A stretch of DNA of 18,448 nt, taken from positions 1-18,448 of the forward strand of contig JAEWZS010000154.1 in NCBI GenBank assembly GCA_023458355.1. The letters run 5' to 3'. Within the stretch, counting starts at the first letter, position 1. The number at the start of each line of letters is the position of its first letter. Shown piece by piece: positions 1 to 8,072 of this stretch. The position numbers were made by a program, and so were the translations under genes. Under the pieces are notes generated by a model. The model worked only from the letters and a program-made list of their open reading frames with translations. It was not told the origin of the DNA and did no database searches. Source of the DNA: Bacillota bacterium (GTDB lineage Bacteria; Bacillota; Clostridia; Christensenellales; CAG-138).

Positions 1-912
1 GTATGTGATAGGGTTGTTGTTATGCGTGACGGGTACATTGTAAAGGATGTGCCCGCAAAAGAAACCAGTGTCCCCGAAATCTCAAAATGGATGGTTGGCA
101 GAAACATCAATGCCGCCGCCGCATCAGACATAAGAATCGATCCTAACGCCAAGGTTATCATGGCCATTAAAAAGCTTTGGGTGGACATGCCGGGTGAGAC
201 GGTACGAAACGTCGACCTCGATGTCGAACAAGGTGAGATACTAGGGATCGGAGGCCTTGCAGGGCAGGGCAAGCTCGGTATACCAAACGGTATTATGGGG
301 CTTTACGACGCGGGCGGGACGGTGGAGTTTGACGGACAGGAGCTCGTTTTGAACAATCCTCGAAAGTGCTTGGATGCTTCCATCGCTTTTGTTTCTGAGG
401 ACAGGAGAGGTGTAGGGCTCTTGCTTGACGAGACGCTTGAGTGGAATATAGCTTTCCCGGCCATGCAAATACAGAACAACTTCCTCAAGCACTATTTGGG
501 CGGTTTGATCAAATGGAGAGATGAAAAAGCGATACACAAAGTGACGCAGAAGTACATCGACGAGCTTATGATCAAATGTACCAGCTCAATGCAAAAAGCC
601 AAGGAACTTTCAGGCGGCAATCAGCAAAAGATATGTCTTGCCAAGGCATTTGCTTTGGAGCCTAAGTTCCTTTTTGTGTCCGAACCCACGAGAGGAATCG
701 ATGTAGGTGCCAAATCCCTTGTTTTGAACGCGCTTAAGAAGCTGAACAGAGAAAAAGGGGTCACAATCGTCATGGTTTCCTCGGAGCTTGAAGAGCTCAG
801 GCAGACATGCGACAGGATCGCTATCGTTTCCGGCGGCAAAATCGCAGGCATATTGCCGGCAACCGATTCGGCGGAAGATTTCGGTATGCTGATGGTGAGT
901 CAGGTAAAGTAA
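1..912 (+). CDS. Sugar-type ABC transporter ATP-binding protein (C-terminal part)
   Basis: This is the cytoplasmic ATPase of a CUT2/RbsA-like importer that powers uptake of a small solute through the two permeases encoded next. The gene is cut by the window edge. The reading frame is open from base 1, and the first residues (CDRVVVMRDG) are the end of the first nucleotide-binding domain, so only about 303 residues are visible. The second domain follows, with a degenerate Walker A (GLAGQGKLG, near bases 253-279), the signature LSGGNQQK (about 607-630) and a Walker B region FLFVSEPTRGID. The usual Walker B aspartate is serine here (codon 679-681), while the catalytic-position glutamate is kept, and the H-loop reads VSSE. 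Degenerate second domains are usual in this family. Only 12 bases separate it from the first permease. The substrate cannot be read from the sequence; sugars or nucleosides are typical of related systems. Confidence 0.93.
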   Translation, partial: VCDRVVVMRDGYIVKDVPAKETSVPEISKWMVGRNINAAAASDIRIDPNAKVIMAIKKLWVDMPGETVRNVDLDVEQGEILGIGGLAGQGKLGIPNGIMGLYDAGGTVEFDGQELVLNNPRKCLDASIAFVSEDRRGVGLLLDETLEWNIAFPAMQIQNNFLKHYLGGLIKWRDEKAIHKVTQKYIDELMIKCTSSMQKAKELSGGNQQKICLAKAFALEPKFLFVSEPTRGIDVGAKSLVLNALKKLNREKGVTIVMVSSELEELRQTCDRIAIVSGGKIAGILPATDSAEDFGMLMVSQVK

Positions 913-924
913 GAGGGGGACAGC

Positions 925-2004
925 ATGGGCAAAACATCTACGGATGCATTAGACCTTACAAAAAAGAGTAGAATCTCTGATTTTATTGACAGCTTTGGAC
1001 TGCCTAGGCTGATTATTGCAGGATTCCTGCTGCTGTTGTTTATCACGGCGCCGTTTGTCGGGGCGGAGTTTACGATGCAACTGACCAATACGATCAACCG
1101 TTTCAGCTGGAATGCGATACTCGTATTGGCTATGGTACCGATGATTCATTCCGGGTGCGGGTTGAACTTTGGCCTTCCGCTCGGCATAATCTCACGGCTT
1201 CTTGGCGCTACGCTGTCCATTGAACTTGGTTTTACCGGCGTTTTGAGCTTTGTCATGGCCTGCGTCATAGCCACACCTTTTGCGTTGATACTCGGCGCAG
1301 GTTATGGCGGGCTTTTAAACAGAATCAAAGGCGGCGAGATGATGATCGCCACATACGTCGGATTTTCCTCCGTGTCCTTTATGTGCATGATGTGGCTTCT
1401 GCTGCCGTATCGCAGTCCCACCATGGTTTGGGGCTTATCCGGCAACGGGCTTCGTACCACGATTTCGTTGGAAGGCTTTTATGATAAGGTTTTGGCCGGC
1501 TTTTTGCAGATCAATATCGGAAAGCTGTCAATCCCTACGGGCGCGCTTCTGCTTTTCGCCGTGCTTGCGTTAGCTATGTGGGCATTCCTGCATACAAAGA
1601 CAGGTACGGCAATGACGGCAGTCGGTTCAAACCCTTCCTTCGCAAGGGCAGCGGGAATTAAAATTGACAAGGTACGAACGCTTTCGGTCATAATGTCAAC
1701 TTGGCTTGCGGCAATAGGTATTCTTGTATATCAACAGGGATTCGGATTCATTCAGCTGTATATGGCTCCGTTTTATATGGCGCTTCCTGCAGTCTCTGCG
1801 ATATTAATCGGCGGCGCTTCTGTCAATAAGGCATCCATCCCGAACGTGATTATCGGAACCTTCCTGTTCCAGGGTATCGTAACAATGACCCCGACGGTTA
1901 TGAATTCCATGATCCATATGGACATGAGCGAGGTCATAAGGATGGTTGTATCAAACGGTATGATCCTTTACGCTCTGACCAGAAAGACGGGGAGGTCAAG
2001 ATGA
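925..2004 (+). CDS. ABC transporter permease, RbsC/XylH type (BPD_transp_2 family)
   Basis: This 359-residue integral membrane protein forms half of the translocation channel of the importer. A hydrophilic N-terminus of about 28 residues precedes roughly eight to ten hydrophobic segments, beginning LIIAGFLLLLFITAPF and WNAILVLAMVPM. Family hallmarks are a GLNFGLPLG segment near residues 77-85, the cytoplasmic coupling region TAVGSNPSFARAAGI, and a late SAILIGGASVNKASIPN segment, which in the RbsC/XylH family precedes the last helices. The ATG follows a GAGGGGG ribosome site. The stop overlaps the next start by four bases (ATGA), so the two permeases are probably translationally coupled and form a heterodimer. 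The substrate is unknown. Confidence 0.92.
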   Translation: MGKTSTDALDLTKKSRISDFIDSFGLPRLIIAGFLLLLFITAPFVGAEFTMQLTNTINRFSWNAILVLAMVPMIHSGCGLNFGLPLGIISRLLGATLSIELGFTGVLSFVMACVIATPFALILGAGYGGLLNRIKGGEMMIATYVGFSSVSFMCMMWLLLPYRSPTMVWGLSGNGLRTTISLEGFYDKVLAGFLQINIGKLSIPTGALLLFAVLALAMWAFLHTKTGTAMTAVGSNPSFARAAGIKIDKVRTLSVIMSTWLAAIGILVYQQGFGFIQLYMAPFYMALPAVSAILIGGASVNKASIPNVIIGTFLFQGIVTMTPTVMNSMIHMDMSEVIRMVVSNGMILYALTRKTGRSR

Positions 2005-3134
2005 GTATGAAGAACGAACAAAAAATCAATATCGGCAAAGACCTTGGCGGATTTGTGCGCAACAATACCGTACCGCTCATGTTTGTACTTATCTGCGCCG
2101 TATGCATTCCGCTCTCCGGGTTTTCCGTAGGCTATCTTTTAGATGAGATCATCACAAGGATGGGAAGAAATATCTTCCTGATACTGAGCTTATTAATTCC
2201 TATCATGGCGGGCATGGGGCTCAACTTCGGTATGACGCTTGGTGCTATGGCCGGCCAGATAGGGCTTATACTGGTTGCCGACTGGCAGATATGGGGCATT
2301 CCGGGCTTGATACTTGCATCGATTATCTCCATCCCGCTCTCCATTGGCTTGGGCATTCTTTGCGGATCGCTTCTCAACCGTGCAAAGGGCAGGGAAATGA
2401 TCACGAGCTTCATCATCAGTTACTTTATCAATGGGTTGTACCAATTGGTAGTTCTTTATATGATGGGGCCAATCATTCCGATTGCGCATTCCTCCATTAA
2501 GCTCCCCAGAGGTTACGGTATAAGAAACACGGTCAGCCTTCTGAATATGCGGCAAAGCGTCGATAACCTGCTCGCCATAGACATCGGCGGTGTAAAAATC
2601 CCGGTATTGACCTTCCTCATCATCGCTTTGCTGTGCTTTTTCATCATATGGTTTAGAAAGACCAAGCTTGGTCAGGATATGAGGGCTGTCGGCCAGGATA
2701 TGGATGTTGCCCGCGACGCAGGCATCAATGTAGACAAAACGAGGATCATCTCCATCGTCATGTCCACGGTATTTGCGGGTTTCGGCATGGTACTTTACCT
2801 GCAGAACATGGGTAATCTTGCGACATACAGCTCCCATTCGCAGATAGGCATGTTTGCAATTGCAGCGTTGCTCGTCGGCGGTGCATCCGTTGATAAAGCC
2901 TCCATCGGCAATGTGTTTTTAGGTGTAATCCTATTCCATTTGATGTTTATCGTGGCACCAAGGGCAGGTGCGACGATCACGGGGGATTCCATGATCGGCG
3001 AATACTTCCGCGTATTCATGTCCTATGGCGTCATCACACTTGCTCTTATCATGTATGAGACGAAAAAGCGCAAAGCCAAGGGCATGGCAGGAAGGCAGCT
3101 TGAACTGGCGCAGCTTGAGGAGGGCACAAAATGA
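2001..3134 (+). CDS. ABC transporter permease, RbsC/XylH type, second subunit
   Basis: This 377-residue integral membrane protein is paralogous to the preceding permease and presumably completes the channel. Shared landmarks are GMGLNFGMTLGAMAGQ near residues 70-85, the coupling region RAVGQDMDVARDAGI, and ALLVGGASVDKASIGN. About eight to ten hydrophobic helices can be counted. The C-terminus is charged and cytoplasmic (ETKKRKAKG onward), longer than in the first permease. The chosen ATG at 2001 overlaps the upstream stop by four bases and has GGAGG at 1991-1995; an ATG two codons later is also possible. The stop again overlaps the next gene as ATGA. Two unequal permeases plus one two-domain ATPase resemble nucleoside or sugar importers of the NupOPQ or RbsAC kind, but no solute-binding protein lies in the window; it may be upstream. 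Confidence 0.92.
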   Translation: MSMKNEQKINIGKDLGGFVRNNTVPLMFVLICAVCIPLSGFSVGYLLDEIITRMGRNIFLILSLLIPIMAGMGLNFGMTLGAMAGQIGLILVADWQIWGIPGLILASIISIPLSIGLGILCGSLLNRAKGREMITSFIISYFINGLYQLVVLYMMGPIIPIAHSSIKLPRGYGIRNTVSLLNMRQSVDNLLAIDIGGVKIPVLTFLIIALLCFFIIWFRKTKLGQDMRAVGQDMDVARDAGINVDKTRIISIVMSTVFAGFGMVLYLQNMGNLATYSSHSQIGMFAIAALLVGGASVDKASIGNVFLGVILFHLMFIVAPRAGATITGDSMIGEYFRVFMSYGVITLALIMYETKKRKAKGMAGRQLELAQLEEGTK

Positions 3135-3607
3135 ACGCAAAACGTAGAATCCTATATAGATTAGGCGCGATCGTGCTTCTTCTCCTCGTTGCAGGTGCCA
3201 TGTTCATGATCGGAAGAGGGCACACCGTTTACTTCGACAACAAGGCCATCGAATATAACGGGCAAACCTATATAGCCCCCTACAAGGTAGTGATAAACGC
3301 AAATGGCAAACAGGCCGCAAAGCTCTATGACACGGAAAGAGGCTCGGCAATCTGTATCGGACAAAAATTCACCATGGACCTTGAGATAACGAAGGACAAA
3401 GGCGGCAGCGAGAAAACTACTTCGATAACGCTTCAACTGCCGTACAACATGGATGGTATCCTTGTCAACCTGCCTGCATTGCTTGCAGGGCTTCCTGAAG
3501 AGGCGTATCTCTCCGAATTCATAATCGCAGTCGAACCGGTACCGGAAGAGGAGATCACACCCGACGATCTTACCTTGCCGGAAGAAGGAGCGACGGATGT
3601 CGGATAA
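3131..3607 (+). CDS. Small membrane-anchored accessory protein of the ABC operon
   Basis: This is a 158-residue protein of unknown function. Residues 1-7 are basic (MNAKRRI) and are followed by one hydrophobic helix at about 8-28 (LGAIVLLLLVAGAMFMIG). The rest is soluble and, by the positive-inside rule, lies outside the membrane. It contains beta-rich stretches (HTVYFDNKAIEYNG, YKVVINANGKQAAKLYD) and ends in an acidic, proline-rich tail (EPVPEEEITPDDLTLPEEG). No cysteine lipobox is visible, so it is a signal-anchor protein rather than a lipoprotein. The start overlaps the permease stop (ATGA), so it is cotranscribed and probably stoichiometric with the transporter. My recollection is that short single-helix proteins of this sort (possibly a DUF family such as DUF6672) accompany some clostridial importers, but I cannot confirm the family. 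Confidence 0.8.
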   Translation: MNAKRRILYRLGAIVLLLLVAGAMFMIGRGHTVYFDNKAIEYNGQTYIAPYKVVINANGKQAAKLYDTERGSAICIGQKFTMDLEITKDKGGSEKTTSITLQLPYNMDGILVNLPALLAGLPEEAYLSEFIIAVEPVPEEEITPDDLTLPEEGATDVG

Positions 3608-3630
3608 AATATAATTAAGTTTCTGCAATC

Positions 3631-3659
3631 AAAAAAGTGCCCTTATCAGGCACTTTTTT
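3631..3659. terminator. Bidirectional intrinsic terminator between ABC operon and prs
   Basis: A perfect 11-bp stem (3631-3641 with 3649-3659) encloses a 7-base loop. Six A residues start the stem and six T residues end it, so both strands give a GC stem (GTGCC/GGCAC) with a U tract. It sits 23 bases after the ABC operon stop and 11 bases beyond the prs stop, so it can end both converging transcripts. Confidence 0.93.
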
Positions 3660-3670
3660 AATTTCAGAGA

Positions 3671-4693
3671 TTATTTTCCCAAATCGTTGAGAGATAATTG
3701 GCGCGCAAAGCTCATCTCGAGCATACGCGAGGAGGGGTTGGAGAAGATGATGCTCATGGGCTTGCGGTCATGTATGGTTCGAACCGCCTCGGCAAACATG
3801 GGGGCTGCAGAGATGATGTGTATCTTTTCCGAGCGCATGGCGGGAGGGCAATCCACCGTATCGGTGGAAACGAGAAGCTTGATGGGGCTATTTTCTATGC
3901 GCTTCACGGCGGCTTCGTTTACGACCACATGGGAGAGGAACGCGTAAATATCCTTAGCACCTTTGTCCTTAAGACCGTGGGCAACGTCCACAAGTGTATT
4001 GCCTGAAATGGTGAAATCATCAAGCACGATACAGTTTTTACCCTTAACATCGCCGATGATCTCGAGCACCTTGGCATTTTCATCATGTGCGACGCGCATT
4101 TTATCGCCGATAGCGACTGCACAGCCCAGTTCGTCCGCCATAGCGCGTGCTCTCTTGGCGCTGCCTGCGTCGGGTGAGACAATCACAAGGTCTTTATCTA
4201 CGATTTGAAGCTTATAGGCATACGCCGCAAGAAGCGCCTGTGCATAAAGATGGTCCACAGGCTTTTTGAAAAAGCCCTGTACCTGTGCGGCATGAAGATC
4301 CATGGTAACTACACGGTCCGCGCCCGCAAGCTCCAAACACTCTGCACATACGCGCGCTCGTATGGAAACGCGGGGCTCGTCCTTTTTATCGCCCTTCGCA
4401 TAGCTGAAATAGGGAAGAATGGCTGTTACGGAGTTGGCGCTGGCGCGTTTGAACGCGTCCATAAAGAACAAAAGCTCCATAAACTCGTTGTTAGGATCAA
4501 GGCCGATTGTCTGCACAAAAAAAACGTCCTTGTCACGAATGCATTCGTTGATTCGGACGAAGGTGTTTCCTTCTGAGAATGTTATAGTTTCACTGTCGCC
4601 CATGGGGCTGTTTAGATAGTCGCACATTTTTTGTGCAAAAGCTCTGCTTGCGGAACCCGCAAATATCTTGACTATGCCGTCGGCCGAACCCAT
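3671..4693 (-). CDS. prs: Ribose-phosphate pyrophosphokinase (PRPP synthetase), divergent form
   Basis: This 340-residue cytoplasmic enzyme makes PRPP from ribose 5-phosphate and ATP for nucleotide, His and Trp synthesis. Landmarks in order are an N-terminal sugar-kinase-like fold beginning VKIFAGSASRAFA, the region PYFSYAKGDKKDEPR (canonical enzymes have PYxxYARQDRK), VTMDLHAAQVQGFF with the conserved histidine at about residue 133, IVSPDAGSAKRAR, the catalytic-loop lysine and arginine in DKMR (about 197-200), and the PRPP loop LDDFTISGNT (about 224-233). Canonical Prs has DDMIDTAGT in the PRPP loop, so this version is closer to the general phosphoribosyltransferase motif. An AGGGGAG ribosome site lies 9 bases before the ATG, and a promoter lies just upstream. 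The length is slightly above the usual 310-320. Prs is likely, but a paralogue with altered regulation is possible. Confidence 0.88.
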   Translation of the reverse strand: MGSADGIVKIFAGSASRAFAQKMCDYLNSPMGDSETITFSEGNTFVRINECIRDKDVFFVQTIGLDPNNEFMELLFFMDAFKRASANSVTAILPYFSYAKGDKKDEPRVSIRARVCAECLELAGADRVVTMDLHAAQVQGFFKKPVDHLYAQALLAAYAYKLQIVDKDLVIVSPDAGSAKRARAMADELGCAVAIGDKMRVAHDENAKVLEIIGDVKGKNCIVLDDFTISGNTLVDVAHGLKDKGAKDIYAFLSHVVVNEAAVKRIENSPIKLLVSTDTVDCPPAMRSEKIHIISAAPMFAEAVRTIHDRKPMSIIFSNPSSRMLEMSFARQLSLNDLGK

Positions 4694-4733
4694 TTTTTAA
4701 CGCTCCCCTTACCTTGATTATACTGACGAACCC

Positions 4734-4762
4734 ATTATAGCAAACGCTTTAAAATAAGGCAA
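4734..4762 (-). promoter_or_regulatory. Sigma-A promoter of prs
   Basis: Read on the minus strand, TTGCCT (4757-4762) is followed 17 bases later by a perfect TATAAT (4734-4739). It lies about 40 bases upstream of the prs ATG, in the gap after the PHP gene, so prs need not depend on read-through from ftsH. A second TATAAT-like hexamer at 4717-4722 lacks a good -35 box. Confidence 0.85.
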
Positions 4763-4825
4763 CCGAAACACACGCGAAAATGCAGGAAATATTGCAAATA
4801 AAAGAGAATTTTGCGACACCGAAAA

Positions 4826-5650
4826 TTATTTAAGATAGCGTTCCTTTAGAAACGCATAGGTTTCATTAAGTTCCTTTACGTTGCGCCATGTGGAACCGAG
4901 TTCGGCGTTTTTGCGATTCACGCCGTGATGGTCGCTGCCGCAGGTCACAAAAAGCCCGTACTGTTTTGCAAGTGAGACAAACAGAGAAATTTCCCCATCC
5001 GTGGATAGCGGGTAATATGCTTCAATGCCGTCAAGTCCAAAACTCGCAAGCTTATCAATTAACTCGTGTATGTCCGCATTGAGCTTTCTCGGGTGTGCGA
5101 GTACCGCAAGGCCTCCCGCTTCATGGATGCCGGAGATTACGCGTTCGGGTTCAGGGCGTATGCTTTCCACGTATCCCGCACCGCCGCGCTTAAGGTATTT
5201 GTCAAACGCGTTTCGTACGGTATCGGAGTAACCCGCAAGCATCAACGCGCGCGCAAGATGCAGTCGTGTGCCGTTGCCGCGGCTTTGTTCGAGATAGGGC
5301 GTTATGTGAAACCCTGCCTCTTCAAGCTTATGTACAATATCGCTGTTTCGTTTATTGCGCCTTTGCGCAGCTTCCGCCTCATGTACTTTAATTGTGGGAT
5401 GGTCTATAGCGATACCGTACCCTACTATATGGAGCTCCGTTTCAAACTGCGCATCAATCTCGATGGCGGGCAAAACGTCGATGTTAAGCGCACGTCCTAT
5501 TTCGAGTGCTTCCTTTACACCGGAAACGGTATCGTGATCGGTAAGGGCGACAAGGGAGAGCCCTGCCTCCTTCGCATTTTTGATAAGCTCGGCGGGGGCA
5601 TCCGTACCGTCGGAGTAATAGGAGTGCGTATGTAAATCATAGCGGTGCAT
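4826..5650 (-). CDS. PHP-domain phosphoesterase (RNase AM / YciV-TrpH-like)
   Basis: This 274-residue cytoplasmic metal-dependent phosphoesterase has the polymerase-and-histidinol-phosphatase (PHP) fold. The metal-binding motifs are in family order: DLHTHSYYSDGT at residues 5-16, LTDHDT at about 36-41, the glutamate in PAIEID, the inserted helical region with NGTRLHLARALMLAGY, LAHPRK and GSDHHG near the C-terminus. The length and inserted helical segment match the YciV/TrpH group, whose characterised members are 5'-3' exonucleases on short RNAs or nucleoside 3',5'-bisphosphate phosphatases. Which activity applies here is inference. The ATG is preceded by an AGGTAGGG-like ribosome site. It lies between ftsH and prs on the same strand. 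Confidence 0.88.
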   Translation of the reverse strand: MHRYDLHTHSYYSDGTDAPAELIKNAKEAGLSLVALTDHDTVSGVKEALEIGRALNIDVLPAIEIDAQFETELHIVGYGIAIDHPTIKVHEAEAAQRRNKRNSDIVHKLEEAGFHITPYLEQSRGNGTRLHLARALMLAGYSDTVRNAFDKYLKRGGAGYVESIRPEPERVISGIHEAGGLAVLAHPRKLNADIHELIDKLASFGLDGIEAYYPLSTDGEISLFVSLAKQYGLFVTCGSDHHGVNRKNAELGSTWRNVKELNETYAFLKERYLK

Positions 5651-5658
5651 GGTTTCCC

Positions 5659-5678
5659 TACCTTAACTTTACCTTAAC
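5659..5678 (-). repeat. Two 9-base direct repeats upstream of the PHP gene
   Basis: On the minus strand GTTAAGGTA occurs twice (5670-5678 and 5659-5667), a period of 11 bases, directly upstream of the ATG at 5650. The proximal copy forms part of the ribosome binding site. One-turn direct repeats are the form of many OmpR/PhoB-type operators, but chance duplication of a Shine-Dalgarno segment is equally possible. Confidence 0.4.
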
Positions 5679-5684
5679 ATATCA

Positions 5685-5710
5685 ATGCGGCCGGTATAAG
5701 CCGGCCGCAT
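5685..5710. terminator. Strong stem-loop after ftsH (weak or partial terminator)
   Basis: A perfect 10-bp GC-rich stem (ATGCGGCCGG at 5685-5694 with its complement at 5701-5710) encloses a 6-base loop. It lies 15 bases past the ftsH stop and before the PHP gene. Neither strand has a clear U tract, so it may be an attenuating or RNA-stabilising hairpin rather than a full terminator. Confidence 0.55.
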
Positions 5711-5725
5711 CGTATTTACTTACAT

Positions 5726-7729
5726 TTAATGTTCGTCGGGGTTTTGCTGTTCGGCGCGCGCCTTGCGCTCGGCCTTGATGCGCTCTCGCTCGAGCTTATC
5801 TGCGGCTTCTACCTCGGCGTCCGCCGTTTGAAGCTGATCGCGCTTGGTTGCAAAGGCGGTAAGCTCCACTTCTTCGCCCTTAAAAAGCTTATCGAACTCA
5901 TCGCCGTCGATACGTTCATACTCAAGAAGCGCTGCTACGACGCGTTCCATAGCTTCGCGGCTTTCCTCAATCGCGAGTTTTGCGCGGTCGAACTGTTCGG
6001 ATAAAATGCGCTTGACTTCAGAGTCCACACGCGCTGCGACCTGCTCGGAGTAATTGCGTTGGTGCCCCCAGTCCTTTGCGATAAACACCTCGGTATTGCC
6101 GCCTAAGAATACGGGGCCAATCTCATCGCTCATGCCAAACTCGATGACCATTTTACGCGCCAGGTCGCTTGCACGCTGTAAATCGTTGTACGCACCGGTG
6201 CAGATATCATCGAGAAATACGGTTTCAGCCACACGGCCGCCGAGCATCATGGCAATGTTATCTAAGATTTTTCCGCGCGACATGTGGTTCATATCGTCTT
6301 CGGGAAGCGTCATGGTGTAGCCGGCGGCTCTGCCGCGCGGGATAATGGATACCTCATGCACGGGGTCGCAGTGTTTCATCAGCTTCGCAACGGCGGCGTG
6401 CCCGGCCTCGTGGTACGCGGTGATCTTTCTGTCTTCGGCGGTGACAACCCGGCTCTTCTTCTCGGGGCCGACCATCACGCGGGTGATGGCTTCCTCAAGT
6501 TCAAGCATGGTAATCTTTTTCTTTTTGAAACGCGCCGTGAGGATAGCTGCCTCGTTGAGTACGTTTTCAAGGTCGGCGCCCGTGAAGCCTGAGGTGCGCT
6601 TGGCGAGCACGGCAAGGTCAACATCGTCGTTAAAGGGCTTACCCTTGGCATGTACGCGAAGTATGGCTTCACGGCCCTTTACGTCGGGATAGTTTACTGT
6701 GCTCTGCCTGTCAAAACGACCGGGTCTTAAAAGGGCGGGGTCAAGTATGTCAGGCCTGTTGGTAGCCGCGAGAACGATAATGCCCTCGTTGATCGCAAAT
6801 CCGTCCATTTCAACTAAGAGCTGGTTGAGCGTCTGTTCGCGCTCATCGTGGCCGCCGCCTAAACCTGCGCCGCGCTGGCGACCCACAGCGTCGATTTCGT
6901 CGATGAAGATAACGGCGGGGGCAGTTTTTTTGGCGGTGTTGAAAAGGTCCCTAACGCGGCTTGCACCGACGCCTACGAACATTTCCACGAAGTCGGAGCC
7001 TGAGATGGAGAAGAACGGCGCGTCCGCTTCGCCTGCAACAGCTTTAGCCAGGAGTGTTTTACCCGTGCCCGGAGGGCCTACCAAGAGTACGCCTTTTGGT
7101 ATGCGCGCGCCCATTTCCGTAAAGCGGCGCGGGGAGCGCATAAACTCCACAACCTCTTTGAGCTCTTCTTTTTCCTCGTCGGCGCCGGCAACATCGTCAA
7201 ACGTCACCCTGTTGTGCACATCGGGCGTACGCGCACGGCTCTTGCCAAAGCTCATCATCTGCTTGCCGCCGCCTTGCGATTGCATCATAAAATAGTAGAA
7301 GACGCCGAATGCCCCAAAAATGATGAGATAGGGCAGAATGATCTCCCAAAAGCTGGGTTCGGGCGGCAGGCTGGAGTTTGAAACAAAGCCGTAATCGAGC
7401 GTTGTAATGCTCTCCACCGGAACGCCTAATTTTTCGGCACGAATCACTGCTACGTCATTGGCATATTGCTCAACCGAAGGCAGTATTACGTAAAAATCAA
7501 ACTTGTCCGGGAAAGATTTCTCAGTGATCTCCGTGCCGACTTTAAGGCCTACGAGCGTCGTTTCGGTAATATCGACCGCTTTGACCTGTTCCTGGCGCAC
7601 GAGCTCAAGAAAATCGTTATACGTGAGTTTCTTGTCCGCAGTTTCCGACGGCTGAAGCCCCGTAAGCATCCATATGATAACACCTAAAATCAGGATATAA
7701 ATCAGCGGCGTTTTAAAATTCCGTTTCAA
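5726..7729 (-). CDS. ftsH: ATP-dependent zinc metalloprotease FtsH
   Basis: This membrane-anchored AAA+ protease of family M41 forms hexamers that extract and degrade unassembled membrane proteins and unstable regulators. Numbered from the TTG start it has 667 residues. Helix 1 is at about 4-25, an extracytoplasmic domain spans 26-128, and helix 2 is at about 129-149. Walker A GPPGTGKT lies at about 218-225, Walker B VIFIDE at about 273-278, and the second region of homology ATNRPDILDPALLRPGRFDR follows. The zinc site HEAGH is at about 440-444, with the third ligand Asp near 516 in YNDLQRAS. The C-terminus is charged and probably flexible. I chose TTG at 7727-7729 because GGAGG lies 7 bases upstream and the next residues (KRNFKTPLIY) are a typical FtsH start; the in-frame ATG at 7783 would add 18 atypical residues. 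Confidence 0.97.
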   Translation of the reverse strand: MKRNFKTPLIYILILGVIIWMLTGLQPSETADKKLTYNDFLELVRQEQVKAVDITETTLVGLKVGTEITEKSFPDKFDFYVILPSVEQYANDVAVIRAEKLGVPVESITTLDYGFVSNSSLPPEPSFWEIILPYLIIFGAFGVFYYFMMQSQGGGKQMMSFGKSRARTPDVHNRVTFDDVAGADEEKEELKEVVEFMRSPRRFTEMGARIPKGVLLVGPPGTGKTLLAKAVAGEADAPFFSISGSDFVEMFVGVGASRVRDLFNTAKKTAPAVIFIDEIDAVGRQRGAGLGGGHDEREQTLNQLLVEMDGFAINEGIIVLAATNRPDILDPALLRPGRFDRQSTVNYPDVKGREAILRVHAKGKPFNDDVDLAVLAKRTSGFTGADLENVLNEAAILTARFKKKKITMLELEEAITRVMVGPEKKSRVVTAEDRKITAYHEAGHAAVAKLMKHCDPVHEVSIIPRGRAAGYTMTLPEDDMNHMSRGKILDNIAMMLGGRVAETVFLDDICTGAYNDLQRASDLARKMVIEFGMSDEIGPVFLGGNTEVFIAKDWGHQRNYSEQVAARVDSEVKRILSEQFDRAKLAIEESREAMERVVAALLEYERIDGDEFDKLFKGEEVELTAFATKRDQLQTADAEVEAADKLERERIKAERKARAEQQNPDEH

Positions 7730-7821
7730 ACTATGTCCTCCAGAAACGAGTATGTAAACAGCATACCCACATTTTGCGTACAAAAGGGCGAAAAAATCAT
7801 TCCTCGCCTATTTTCCTAACA

Positions 7822-7850
7822 ATAGTATCACATTATTTTTTAGTATTCAA
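7822..7850 (-). promoter_or_regulatory. Probable sigma-A promoter of ftsH
   Basis: On the minus strand TTGAAT (7845-7850) is followed after 17 bases by TACTAT (7822-7827), preceded by TG one base upstream, an extended -10. The predicted leader is roughly 85-90 bases before the TTG start. No CIRCE-type inverted repeat was found. Confidence 0.6.
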
Positions 7851-7912
7851 ATTATTAATCGGGAACCATCGTGAAAAAACCGTGACAATCGATGCTCTGC
7901 TGCTTCGCTTTC

Positions 7913-7939
7913 GCGCATGTGCCGTTCCGGCACATGCGC
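7913..7939. repeat. Perfect 11-bp stem-loop upstream of ftsH
   Basis: GCGCATGTGCC (7913-7923) pairs exactly with 7929-7939 around the loop GTTCC. It lies upstream of the predicted ftsH promoter and outside its transcript, so it is not an ftsH leader structure. There is no U tract on either strand. The stretch from 7940 to 8060 holds no gene or other signal I can support. Confidence 0.6.
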
Positions 7940-8072
7940 AGGTGACGCTGCAGTGGTTTCTAGGAAGTTCTCGTTCTACATTTTGCAGTCCGATTTGGAA
8001 TTGAGATGGTTGTGCTTGGCAGGGCATATCCATCCTTGTGTCTGAATGCAATTGTCATTTTGCACGGCCTTC

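Noticed and set aside
2193..2837. 214-codon open frame on the minus strand
   Set aside because: It lies wholly inside the second permease, has no ribosome site and low-information composition; it is an antisense shadow.
7730..7783. N-terminal extension of FtsH from the ATG at 7783
   Set aside because: The extra residues are unlike FtsH and the strong GGAGG sits just before the TTG at 7727-7729.
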